NCBI GenBank assembly: GCA_947440875.1
Contig: CANETG010000130.1
Span: 1-7,178 of the forward strand
Length of the DNA stretch: 7,178 bases
From: Bacteriovoracaceae bacterium
GTDB lineage: Bacteria > Bdellovibrionota > Bacteriovoracia > Bacteriovoracales > Bacteriovoracaceae
Direction: 5' to 3'
Shown: in pieces, positions 1 to 6,286 of the stretch
Layout: every line of letters begins with the position of its first letter
Position numbering within the stretch: position 1 is the first letter of the stretch
Position numbers and translations under genes: made by a program
Notes under the pieces: generated by a model
Databases searched by the model: none
What the model saw: the letters and a program-made list of their open reading frames with translations, nothing else
What the model was told of the DNA's origin: nothing

Positions 1-152
1 AAGAAGGAATCGTCAGTGAGAAATCTTTCGCCGATAACGCTGATTTCAGAAAGTCTCAGCCCTACGAGGATACTCCTAACAATCGGAGCATGAAAGAATT
101 GCTATTCAAGGGTAAGCTGGAAAAACTTCGCGACCTCGGCGTTTGCCGCTAG
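1..152 (+). CDS. 3' end of an unidentified protein (partial)
   Basis: An open frame enters the window (first complete codon at base 3) and runs 49 codons to a TAG at 150-152. It has no start inside the window, so this is the C-terminus of a gene that begins upstream. The tail is hydrophilic and charged, with the sequence NNRSMKELLFKGKLEKLRDL near the end and a Cys two residues before the stop. No membrane segment is visible. The NNR element faintly recalls the end of OmpA-like domains, but the following residues do not fit, so I assign no function. The other two plus frames are closed early, at 16-18 and at 91-93, which supports this frame. It converges on the membrane protein at 181-1479 with a 28-nt gap in which I see no terminator hairpin. 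Confidence 0.6.
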   Translation, partial: EGIVSEKSFADNADFRKSQPYEDTPNNRSMKELLFKGKLEKLRDLGVCR

Positions 153-180
153 GTCCAACTCAGCGAAGATGGCTTTTCAT

Positions 181-1479
181 TCACTCCTGCGCATTTTGAG
201 ATGGGTGTTCTGAATTACCCATCTTCAAACTAAATAGCGCAAATCGATCCCTAATTTCCCTGTGTTTGAGTTTAACCAGTCGATTGTAGCTTTCATATTG
301 AAGACTGCCATACTCGTGCTTGTAGCTGTGAAAAGCCGAGATCCCTGCGTAGACAACGAAGTAAAGACCAAGGCACAAAAAGACGACTGGCCTCTGTTTT
401 GTCTTTGAAACCACCCAGGCAATAGGGATGATTGTGAGTGGATAAATTAAATACAAATGCCAAAAATTAAACGGAACGGGTGACATTGCCGAAACCCAAA
501 CCAATGCCACAAAACCACCCATGGCAAGTTCCCATATAAATGTCCCCTTCGCTTTTTTGAAAAAGTTAACATTTGCCATGGCCACAAAGACCAGACTGAT
601 AATGGCGAGGACCCACTTGATTATTTTCCAGCTCTTTGACCACAGGTCAGCATCGCTCCACTGAACCGTGGGAAGTTGAAAAGTGGTTGATCCAAAATAA
701 AGCGAAGGATAACGAAACCAGTACAAAACCCCTTTTAAGGCCTCTCCCCCAGACAGAAGGTTGCCAAAGAGACCGGCTGATTTTTGATTCATTTGCAGAA
801 TCTCCGGATGGTCATTAATCACGATTACCGTGGGAATAAGTGCTGCTATTCCGAAACACGATCCTAGAATCAACGCCCCCATATGCGGCCGAATTTTCAT
901 ACGAAAAGCAATCCAGGCACTCAAGATGAGTAAAAAAATAAATGAATTATGAATTTGAAAAGTCAGTGCCGCCGCAAGCACCATCAGCAGAGTTCCTAGG
1001 AAGGCCTTACTCCTGATGACTAAATCGATTCCATACAGATACATCACCATCAACGGGAACAGAAAGCTGGGGTTCCACAAAAAGACCTCGCTCGATCTCC
1101 AGGGAGAGAGCCAGTACAAGAAAATGAACACTGGGAGAAAGTTTGGAATGGATGAAAAAAACTGTATGCGCAAAAGAAAGAAAAAGCCCACGATGTGCAA
1201 CATAAGGATCGCCGCTAAAGGGGCCATGGGGTGATCATAAACGGAAAGACATAGCCCCACAAAAACGGAAATAAAGGGGCCATACACAAAATTGGTATTA
1301 GATGAGCGAGGACCAAAGGGAATGAGTTGGTTGTGCATGAAGAGATGGCCACGCTCCAGTAATTGTATACTGTCGGGGACAATTTTTTGATTCAGCATAT
1401 AGAGAAGCGAACTGAAGAAACCCAAAACAAAGATAATCGTTATGAGTGAAGGTCTGAAGCGTCTGGCGATTGTATTCAT
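181..1479 (-). CDS. Polytopic GT-C-like membrane glycosyltransferase
   Basis: This 432-residue integral membrane protein has about eleven hydrophobic segments (roughly residues 12-30, 68-82, 86-108, 111-127, 132-155, two within 159-192, 200-221, 286-309, 316-334, 342-361 and 368-386) and a charged cytoplasmic-type tail from about 390. After the first membrane segment comes a loop with P35-D36, E42 and G44, then a YGP motif at 66-68. GT-C / family-39 type glycosyltransferases, which move sugars from polyprenyl-phosphate carriers at the outer face of the inner membrane, carry an acidic catalytic residue at this place. D36 or E42 is therefore the candidate here. The reading as a GT-C enzyme is inference from topology and this loop; acceptor and sugar are unknown, and a polymerase or other polytopic envelope protein is possible. 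The ATG at 1479 is preceded by GGTGA at a rather long spacing of 12 nt. I see no strong promoter of its own, so read-through from the gene ending at 1611 is possible. Confidence 0.6.
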   Translation of the reverse strand: MNTIARRFRPSLITIIFVLGFFSSLLYMLNQKIVPDSIQLLERGHLFMHNQLIPFGPRSSNTNFVYGPFISVFVGLCLSVYDHPMAPLAAILMLHIVGFFFLLRIQFFSSIPNFLPVFIFLYWLSPWRSSEVFLWNPSFLFPLMVMYLYGIDLVIRSKAFLGTLLMVLAAALTFQIHNSFIFLLILSAWIAFRMKIRPHMGALILGSCFGIAALIPTVIVINDHPEILQMNQKSAGLFGNLLSGGEALKGVLYWFRYPSLYFGSTTFQLPTVQWSDADLWSKSWKIIKWVLAIISLVFVAMANVNFFKKAKGTFIWELAMGGFVALVWVSAMSPVPFNFWHLYLIYPLTIIPIAWVVSKTKQRPVVFLCLGLYFVVYAGISAFHSYKHEYGSLQYESYNRLVKLKHREIRDRFALFSLKMGNSEHPSQNAQE

Positions 1480-1531
1480 TTTTTTATTATTTCACCAAAA
1501 GCCGTCAATGTAACGTTAGGTTTCGATTCTC

Positions 1532-1566
1532 TTTTGGGATGTGCCCAAACCATTGGCGTGTTTGGG
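1532..1566. repeat. Three-armed inverted repeat (alternative hairpins)
   Basis: Plus-strand TTTGGG (1533-1538), CCCAAAC (1544-1550) and GTTTGGG (1560-1566) lie in a row. The middle arm can pair with the first (6 bp, 5-nt loop) or with the last (7 bp, 9-nt loop), but not with both. The element sits in the 131-nt gap between the cyclic-nucleotide-binding gene and the glycosyltransferase gene. In the minus-strand transcript it would lie about 50 nt ahead of the glycosyltransferase start. Neither hairpin is followed by a T-run on either strand, so it is not a standard intrinsic terminator. Confidence 0.4.
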
Positions 1567-1610
1567 AGATTCAGAAGTTGTCCATGATAAACGGGGAAAG
1601 GTGAACACTA

Positions 1611-1958
1611 TTAGATTTTGACTCTCTTGTTGGTTTCCCGTAGCCGGCCAACGAGTGTTTTAATGAAGACTTCTAACCATGGCGGCTGGGCCTTTAAGAC
1701 TTCTTCGATTGTCTTTTGGGGGATTTGAACTAGTTTACAATCGGTCACTGCTCGGACAGTTGCACTCCGAGGGGCCTGGTCCATGAATGAGAGCTCACCC
1801 ACGAGTTCACCCTTGTGAATATAACCCAGGATGACCTGCTCCTCACCGTCTTTACGGGTGACAATTAACTGGCCTTCTTGAAGGAGATACATGCTTTGCG
1901 AGAGTTCGCCTTCCTGAAAGAGAAATTTCTCTGCTGCTAAATCTACGGGCCAGGCCAT
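1611..1958 (-). CDS. Stand-alone cyclic nucleotide-binding domain protein
   Basis: This 115-residue protein consists of little more than one CAP_ED / cNMP-binding beta-roll. The phosphate-binding cassette is complete: G54-E55-L56-S57 followed by P63-R64-S65-A66-T67-V68. The Glu contacts the ribose and the Arg the cyclic phosphate in this family, so nucleotide binding is plausible. The earlier beta-roll signature is also present (F14 to G17, Y24, G29, then G50-E51). Residues 86-115 form the usual C-terminal helices (WLEVFIKTLVGRLRETNK). No helix-turn-helix, kinase, channel or other effector domain is attached, so it probably acts through a partner protein, or is a structural relic of the domain. 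There is no signal peptide, so it should be cytoplasmic. The ATG at 1958 has a good TTGGAG site 7 nt upstream. A candidate promoter lies at 1999-2028. The domain call is secure; the role is unknown. Confidence 0.88.
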   Translation of the reverse strand: MAWPVDLAAEKFLFQEGELSQSMYLLQEGQLIVTRKDGEEQVILGYIHKGELVGELSFMDQAPRSATVRAVTDCKLVQIPQKTIEEVLKAQPPWLEVFIKTLVGRLRETNKRVKI

Positions 1959-1998
1959 GGCTGATCTCCAAGAATTTTAATGAACACCTAATTGAAAA

Positions 1999-2028
1999 AA
2001 AATACGATAAAGCCCCTCCTTCAGTCAA
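1999..2028 (-). promoter_or_regulatory. Candidate sigma70-type promoter for the cNMP-binding protein
   Basis: On the minus strand TTGACT (2028-2023) and TATTTT (2004-1999) are separated by 18 nt. They match the TTGACA/TATAAT consensus at 5 of 6 and 4 of 6 positions. The pair lies about 40 nt ahead of the ATG at 1958, in the gap after the lipoprotein gene. It is the best promoter-like pair in this gap but has not been tested. Confidence 0.35.
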
Positions 2029-2073
2029 GAATTTAGATCGAAAGAGGAGGTGCTCTCTTGATCTTCATTGAGA

Positions 2074-2313
2074 TTAGTCTTCTAAGTCGATCGAGTCGTC
2101 GTTCACTTTGACGTCGTCACTTTCATCGATCATCTCCACAGCTTCTTCTTTTTTCTCGTCTACGACATCGTCATTGTACTCTTCCTGAGATTCCTTCATT
2201 GCTTCATTGTACTCTTGACGAGCATCTGCCTGGCGCTGGTTGTGTTTTTCTTTGGCCGAACTACACGCGGTTGCAAGTGAGAGAACCGCGAGAACGATCA
2301 TGAGATACTTCAT
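2074..2313 (-). CDS. Small acidic lipoprotein
   Basis: This 79-residue protein has a Lys2 start, a hydrophobic stretch (4-13) and a lipobox L13-A-T-A-C17, so the mature protein should be lipidated on C17. The mature part is 63 residues, hydrophilic and strongly acidic, with 23 Asp/Glu against 8 Lys/Arg, and it lacks further Cys. Residues 20-58 look fully helical. The block EYNEA (34-38) recurs as EYNDD (45-49), exactly 11 residues on, and the DNA carries a perfect 13-nt direct repeat (2171-2183 and 2204-2216). An 11-residue period suggests a coiled-coil or surface-lying helix. The Ser at +2 and +3 would allow outer-membrane sorting by the E. coli rule. The ATG at 2313 has a near-ideal GGAGG site 4 nt upstream. 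It starts 33 nt after the broken barrel gene, so the two were probably one transcript. No family recognised; a structural envelope role is a guess. Confidence 0.85.
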   Translation of the reverse strand: MKYLMIVLAVLSLATACSSAKEKHNQRQADARQEYNEAMKESQEEYNDDVVDEKKEEAVEMIDESDDVKVNDDSIDLED

Positions 2314-2346
2314 ATTTCCTCCGTGATGGACTTGAAGTCCGTTGTC

Positions 2347-2914
2347 CTAAAGCTTCCAATAAAGCATTGCCTGAGCGGTGTTGATGCCAAGGTCGTCAAA
2401 GTTTTCTCCCATCGCTTGTTGGAAAGAAACTTCCCCGGAGAAATCGTTGGTGAATTCGTAGGCGGCACCGAGGTTGTAATAGTTCACTAGATAATCCACG
2501 CTATTATCATAGCTCCCGCATTGCTCGCACCTCTTTGCCAAGAGGAGTCTGGGATTAAGACCACCGAAAACTGATAACTCTTTCATCGGATTGAATTGAA
2601 TATTTAACGGGACTGCCAAATAATAAGCGGTGAGTTCAATTTCATCTTGTCCGGCCGGTGCCGATTTATTGATGAGACTAATCTTTTTCCATTCAGCGAA
2701 GGCTCCTGTGCGGAATCCAAAATTATCCCACATGAAGTTGCCTTGAGTCCTGCGGTAGGACCGAATCGGAAATCACCATCGAGCTCGTATTGATTGGGGA
2801 GATCGTCATTGAAAGTATCCAGGTTCATCCCCGCACCGACGTAGTATTGGCTGTCGGCCCTACAGAACGCTGACGCACTTAAAGTGAGAATGATGATGGT
2901 CAGAAAAATTTCAT
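2347..2914 (-). pseudogene. Outer-membrane beta-barrel protein gene with two frameshifts
   Basis: The gene begins at an ATG (2914-2912) with a strong AAGGAG site 6-7 nt upstream, but that frame stops after four codons. The adjacent frame encodes the rest of a signal peptide (IFLTIIILTLSASAF) and the mature start ADSQYYVGAG, continuing to FGPTAGLK. A second frame then carries on with MWDNFGFRTGAF to the stop at 2347. Adding one T in the five-base run at 2904-2908 and one G at about 2741-2742 restores a single 189-residue protein, MKFFLTIII through LKGNFMWDNF to the end. The mature protein has alternating-hydrophobic strands rich in Tyr, Trp and Gly and ends in LYWKL, with an aromatic residue at -3 as in barrel assembly signals. 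This suggests a small porin-like 8-strand barrel. A CEQC pair in the middle is unusual for such proteins. Substrate is unknown. Both breaks fall in short homopolymers, so sequencing error is as likely as true decay. Confidence 0.75.
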
Positions 2915-2959
2915 TGTGTGCTCCTTAGGAATCCAAGAAGAGCAATTTGTCGGCTTAGA

Positions 2960-2965
2960 ATTATG
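2960..2965 (-). promoter_or_regulatory. Possible -10 element for the barrel gene
   Basis: CATAAT on the minus strand matches TATAAT at 5 of 6 positions and lies about 46 nt ahead of the ATG at 2914. No convincing -35 is found at 16-18 nt from it, so this is a weak call. It is offered only because the gap to azlD (167 nt) suggests a separate transcript here. Confidence 0.22.
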
Positions 2966-3081
2966 AGATTGCGGAAAAAGAGAAAGTCTTAGTTAAATGC
3001 CGACGAGGGACTGATTGATCTCTTTATTACCGTGGCAGAAAAGGTCGTGATGGGGCATAAGTCCTTTGAGAACGATCCGAG

Positions 3082-3414
3082 TCAAATAGTTGAAATCGTC
3101 GTCGCGACGTAAAGAAGAACGAGCCCCAAAGAAATGATCAGCAGAGTGCTTCTCACAAAGAAAAAAACTATTCCTGAAGCGATAAGAATCAGCACTCGTT
3201 CTTTGCCGTAAATACTTTCCACTATTCCTCGGTGAAAAAATGTCGCTGGGAAAATAAACGCGGGAAGAATCGCGGCCGGGATGTAACTAAATAACTCACG
3301 AAGCTTCTCAGAATTCTTGATCTTACCGGAAAACGCAATGAAGGATCCACGAATCGCAAGTGTACCGATGGCTAGAAGGATGACATTCAGAAAAAAGTAA
3401 CGATCATGAATCAT
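3082..3414 (-). CDS. azlD: AzlD-family small subunit of branched-chain amino-acid exporter
   Basis: This 110-residue protein has about four hydrophobic segments. It has the AzlD layout: an N-terminal membrane helix ending in T18-L-A-I-R22, then a short basic loop and the Y44-I-P46-A-A-I-L-P51 block at the start of the second helix. A hydrophobic C-terminus follows. AzlD works with AzlC (YgaZ/YgaH in E. coli) to export branched-chain amino acids such as valine across the inner membrane. I chose the ATG at 3414 because CGGAGGAAAA lies directly before it. An upstream ATG at 3435 would add seven residues but has no ribosome site. With this start the gene overlaps the end of azlC by 11 nt, and its ribosome site lies inside the last azlC codons, so translation is probably coupled. 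Length is normal for the family. The substrate itself is inferred from family knowledge. Confidence 0.85.
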   Translation of the reverse strand: MIHDRYFFLNVILLAIGTLAIRGSFIAFSGKIKNSEKLRELFSYIPAAILPAFIFPATFFHRGIVESIYGKERVLILIASGIVFFFVRSTLLIISLGLVLLYVATTISTI

Positions 3415-4084
3415 TTTTCCTCCGAATGAGGGCAAAAGCGAAGCTCATTGAGAGAAGTGCTGTTGCGATTAATCCCGTTTTAAGTGGCAATCCATAAAGG
3501 ATAAGCGAGAGAATGGAACTCACAATAGCGACTGCGATGTATTTTTTATTTTTAAGACTCGGAACCAGGAGTGCCACGAAACTTAGGGGGACAGCGAAAT
3601 CGAGTGACCAAGAGACCGGGGCAAAGTTTCCGAAAATAAAACCCGCGTAAACTGACGCGTGCCAAGTGAGGGCCATACAAAAAGCCGTCCCGAGATAAAA
3701 TTGAACCGCTTCTGAATTGGATTGGAATTTACTCTGATTCGCCATCATCGTCGCGTAACTTTGATCCGTGAGTGTGAAGGCACAGAGAAATTTAATGAGC
3801 GCACTCGAATCATGGGTAAGGGGAGACATAGCAACGCTGTAGAGAAGGAAACGAAGATTAATAATGAGACCTGTCGCCAGAACCACCAGAACGGCCGCAT
3901 TCTGAGACATGAGGTCAACGGTCGCAAGCTGTGCGGCACCAGCGTAAACCACAGTGTTCATCAAAATCGCCTGCCAAATTGATAACTGAGCTTCCGCGAA
4001 GGCGGAGCCCATGACCGCACCGAAGGGAATGATCCCTGAGATGATCGGAAGAACAGCTTTGAAACCCATGTTGAACTGGTTCAC
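3404..4084 (-). CDS. azlC: AzlC-family branched-chain amino-acid exporter, large subunit
   Basis: This 226-residue polytopic membrane protein has the conserved AzlC landmarks in order: GFKAVLPI (7-14), P20-F21-G22, the Y47-A-G-A-A-Q52 block, N76-L-R78 with LLYS just after, and L105-T-D107 followed by SYA. The C-terminal half contains further membrane helices and a basic end (RRKN). AzlC forms the main transport subunit with AzlD and exports valine, leucine and related amino acids or analogues, driven by the membrane potential or proton gradient in studied members. The start is uncertain. A GTG at 4084 gives MNQFNMGF; an ATG at 4069 begins at MGF and has GGTGA 11 nt upstream. Neither has an ideal ribosome site. 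No regulator such as an Lrp-type gene is adjacent in the window. The divergent region upstream (4085-4359) should hold its promoter. Confidence 0.92.
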   Translation of the reverse strand: MNQFNMGFKAVLPIISGIIPFGAVMGSAFAEAQLSIWQAILMNTVVYAGAAQLATVDLMSQNAAVLVVLATGLIINLRFLLYSVAMSPLTHDSSALIKFLCAFTLTDQSYATMMANQSKFQSNSEAVQFYLGTAFCMALTWHASVYAGFIFGNFAPVSWSLDFAVPLSFVALLVPSLKNKKYIAVAIVSSILSLILYGLPLKTGLIATALLSMSFAFALIRRKNDS

Positions 4085-4359
4085 CCTGATAGGATATCGG
4101 CTTACTAAAAATATTGAAGAATTATTTTCTGAAAACTTCTATGAACGCTCTCCAAGCCTCTCTTGTGTCGAAACTGTCGCCAGTGAGAAAGATTCATTTT
4201 TGATGATAATCAATTTTTATGCTGGCCTCAGTCCGTAAATAACGAAGGCTTTAAAAGTATTTCGCTTATCGATACTGACGCTGTTAAAAAACTCGACGTC
4301 CTTTGACTTGCTGACTGCTTCTTCAAGAAGATGGGTTCACCACTAACAGGAGGTTCTCT
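4085..4359. other. Divergent intergenic region between azlC and the small exported protein gene
   Basis: This 275-nt gap must hold promoters in both directions. It is AT-rich around 4100-4140 and 4195-4260. A small dyad, TTGAT-GATA-ATCAA (4199-4212), could be an operator but is short. On the plus strand a TTGACT (4303-4308) has no matching -10 at proper spacing. An AGGAGG ribosome site at 4348-4353 sits 6 nt before the ATG at 4360. I see no RNA gene, riboswitch fold or convincing coding frame here. Confidence 0.5.
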
Positions 4360-4647
4360 ATGAAATTTCTCACGGTATTAGTCTTTGTTTTTTCAGGAGC
4401 GGCGTTTGGCGGTTACCACGAGCACAGTATGGAGGAGATGAAGAAAATGCCATTTGATCAGCACAAGGCGATGATGGTTGAAGAGCTTGATGAAAAATCG
4501 ATGATGGTTGAGCAGAGTAAAAAGTGTGTGGATGAAGCTAAGGACAACGATGCACTGATCGAGTGTCATAAAAAGATGAAAGAAGAAAAGCACGCCATGA
4601 AAGAAGAGATGCATGACAAAATGAGGGACATGAAGAAAAAGAAATAA
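4360..4647 (+). CDS. Small exported Met/His/Lys-rich protein
   Basis: This 95-residue protein has a signal peptide (Lys2, hydrophobic 3-16, cleavage likely near AFG17-G18) and a mature part of about 78 residues. The mature part has 12 Met, 6 His and many Lys and Glu, starting with YHEHSMEEM. Two Cys (C56 and C69) are 12 residues apart and could form a disulfide in the periplasm. The block MMVE occurs at 38-41 and again at 48-51, with a perfect 13-nt DNA repeat (4469-4481 and 4499-4511). Residues 20-95 appear helical, ending in a run of Lys. Met and His clusters are common in periplasmic copper- or silver-binding proteins, so metal binding is a reasonable guess, but there is no defined metal motif. 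A helical-hairpin structural protein is the alternative. The ATG has a perfect AGGAGG site 6 nt upstream. No family recognised. It is monocistronic: a terminator follows at once. Confidence 0.82.
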   Translation: MKFLTVLVFVFSGAAFGGYHEHSMEEMKKMPFDQHKAMMVEELDEKSMMVEQSKKCVDEAKDNDALIECHKKMKEEKHAMKEEMHDKMRDMKKKK

Positions 4648-4653
4648 AAAATT

Positions 4654-4692
4654 AAAGCCCTTGGGACCTCAATATCTCAAGGGCCTTTTCTT
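4654..4692 (+). terminator. Rho-independent terminator of the small exported protein gene
   Basis: GCCCTTG (4657-4663) pairs with CAAGGGC (4678-4684). The stem extends inward by a G-T, a G-C and an A-T pair to an 8-nt loop, and outward, past a bulged C, by AAA/TTT. The T-rich run TTTTCTT (4686-4692) follows. It begins 7 nt after the stop codon at 4645-4647. The opposite strand also has a T-rich tail, so it may work both ways. Confidence 0.85.
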
Positions 4693-4832
4693 ATGACCTC
4701 ATCCTCAGCGTTAAGACGGATCTTTTTTATCCGATTGTTTCGGCGAAAGTTTACCGTTCCACTCCGGGAAGTCGGGTGTGGTTGAAGTTCTTGCCCGCCT
4801 AATTATTTAGCTTGGTGATCCTTTCTGTCATG

Positions 4833-4838
4833 TATAAT
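4833..4838 (+). promoter_or_regulatory. -10 element of the YiiX-like hydrolase gene
   Basis: A perfect TATAAT lies 26 nt ahead of the ATG at 4865, with a ribosome site GGGAG (4855-4859) in between. The -35 is poor: TTGGTG (4812-4817) is only 15 nt away. The leader would be only about 20 nt. The -10 is convincing, the full promoter less so. Confidence 0.5.
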
Positions 4839-4864
4839 GATTTGAAATCCAGAAGGGAGAATCC

Positions 4865-6280
4865 ATGATTCGAAAAGTCTTTTTCCACTTAGTCCTCCTC
4901 TGGATTCTTTCCACTTCATTTGCTTTTGCCGGAATTCGCGACGCTTTAAAAAGCTCCGTCGATGCACTCTCTGCTGATAATTGTGAAGTTCCTGCAAGAA
5001 ATATTTCACATGTCCTCAACGCACTTGTTCCCGAGGACTATAAAAGTGAATTAAAAGAAAAATCTCACGATGCTCTTCTCGCTGAGCTTTGGGACTTCAA
5101 ACTGACTATCCTCAGTAAAATGAAATCCTTTTATACCCATGAAAAACTCTCCCGTGATTGCTCCGATTCTTTACGAGGAACACTTTGGTCAATCCGTGGA
5201 ACGGAAGATATTATTCACGATGATTATTATCGGAATTACAAAGACTCAGTTAAGTTTCCCGACAATACATTTTCCACAGGAAACATTCACGTACGGAAGA
5301 ATCCGAAGTTTTCCCAGGTCGATCTTAAGGCGGAGCTCAAATCAGGTGATGTCATCCTGACGAGAGGGAATGCCTATACTTCTGCAGCGATCTCAAACCT
5401 CGGTGAATTTGATACTCAGTTTTCTCACATGAGCGTTGTTTACCGCGATCCAACTGGTCAGCTCTTCACCGTTGAAGCGCACATTGAAGTGGGATCTTTT
5501 GTGCGACCTTTACAGGATCACATCGATGACAAAAATTTTCGGGCGATGATTTATCGTTTCGACAACGAAGAATTGGCGGCAAAAGCGGCAGAATTTATTT
5601 ACCAGAAAGTCAAAAGAGCGTCGGATACGACCGGAAATATTCTTTACGATTTCGGATTTGATTTGGATGAGAATAAACAACTTTTCTGTTCGGAAATTGT
5701 TTCACATGCTTTGGATGTCGCATCAGAGGGGAAGGTCAAAATTCCTCTCTTTCAGTCGAGCCTCATCAAGCGTAAAGTCGACTTCGTTCGTCTTCTTGAG
5801 CTGAGACCCGATATGAGTTTCATCCCCGCAGACATCGAAGTGGATCCGAGATTCACTGTTGTTTCGGAGTGGCGTGACGCGGCCAAAGTAAAAGATAGTC
5901 TGCAAAAAGACGCCGTCCTTCAAAGTATGTTTCGCTGGCACGATGCTTTCGGTTACCGTTTAGTTCAGGCGTCTTCGCGAGATTCTCTCATCTACCGGAA
6001 CGTCGCCTGGCCTCTTCGTCGGGTTCCTTTTCTTAAAAAATATTTCGTCGACAAGCTTCCGCTCAATATGTCGAGGAAGCTCATTGGGTATTTCGGAGTT
6101 CTTAATGCTGTCGGAGAGCTTCTTCAGAAGAAACTCTCCGTCGCCGACGATAAGGCGATTGCTGAGCGAGCTATGCCGTTACTTAAACAAGAAAGATATA
6201 CTTTTCTTGATCAGGTGAGAGTGGAAGATCTCACCGGGAAAAAGAAGCTTCACAAAATGTATCGGCCGAAGAAGAACTGA
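4865..6280 (+). CDS. Exported YiiX-like (C92, permuted NlpC/P60) cysteine hydrolase with long extensions
   Basis: This 471-residue protein has a signal peptide (basic R3-K4, hydrophobic 5-21, cleavage likely after AFA22). The core spans roughly 155-290 and matches the YiiX/YaeF group of circularly permuted papain-like amidases. It begins L158-K-S-G161-D162-V-I-L, followed by F186-S-H188-M-S-V-V with the likely catalytic His. V203-E204-A-H follows as the usual polar third residue, and L273-F-C275-S-E-I-V carries the nucleophile Cys. The His-before-Cys order is the hallmark of the permuted fold. All three residues are present, so the enzyme may be active. Family members are thought to cleave amide or thioester bonds in peptide- or lipid-linked substrates; the target here is unknown. 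YiiX itself is about 200 residues, so the helical N-terminal 130 residues (with C40 and C99) and the C-terminal 180 are extra. The ATG has GGGAG 5 nt upstream. It converges on the next gene with a 6-nt gap. Confidence 0.85.
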   Translation: MIRKVFFHLVLLWILSTSFAFAGIRDALKSSVDALSADNCEVPARNISHVLNALVPEDYKSELKEKSHDALLAELWDFKLTILSKMKSFYTHEKLSRDCSDSLRGTLWSIRGTEDIIHDDYYRNYKDSVKFPDNTFSTGNIHVRKNPKFSQVDLKAELKSGDVILTRGNAYTSAAISNLGEFDTQFSHMSVVYRDPTGQLFTVEAHIEVGSFVRPLQDHIDDKNFRAMIYRFDNEELAAKAAEFIYQKVKRASDTTGNILYDFGFDLDENKQLFCSEIVSHALDVASEGKVKIPLFQSSLIKRKVDFVRLLELRPDMSFIPADIEVDPRFTVVSEWRDAAKVKDSLQKDAVLQSMFRWHDAFGYRLVQASSRDSLIYRNVAWPLRRVPFLKKYFVDKLPLNMSRKLIGYFGVLNAVGELLQKKLSVADDKAIAERAMPLLKQERYTFLDQVRVEDLTGKKKLHKMYRPKKN

Positions 6281-6286
6281 ACATTT

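Noticed and set aside
636..1234. Plus-strand open frames inside the glycosyltransferase gene (636-818 and 1016-1234)
   Set aside because: They are antisense to a long membrane-protein frame, lack ribosome sites and give low-complexity charged products.
2045..2111. A perfect AGGAGGTG on the plus strand, followed by TTG and a 17-codon frame antisense to the lipoprotein gene end
   Set aside because: The frame is very short and overlaps a well-supported gene, and no promoter is seen before it. An 8-nt match can occur by chance.
3039..3067. AAAGG/CCTTT hairpin with a T-run after azlD
   Set aside because: The stem is only 5 bp with an 18-nt loop, too weak to call a terminator.
4108..4135. TTTTCA and TATTTT on the minus strand, 16 nt apart, as an azlC promoter
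   Set aside because: Each matches consensus at only 4 of 6 positions in an AT-rich stretch, which is close to chance.
4011..4238. Plus-strand open frame of 75 codons overlapping the start of azlC
   Set aside because: It lies largely antisense to azlC and then in the intergenic region, has no ribosome site, and its product looks like no protein.
4717..4733. CGGAT/ATCCG hairpin with a T-rich loop between the terminator and the hydrolase gene
   Set aside because: The stem is only 5 bp, the T-run is in the loop rather than after the stem, and a strong terminator already stands at 4654-4692.
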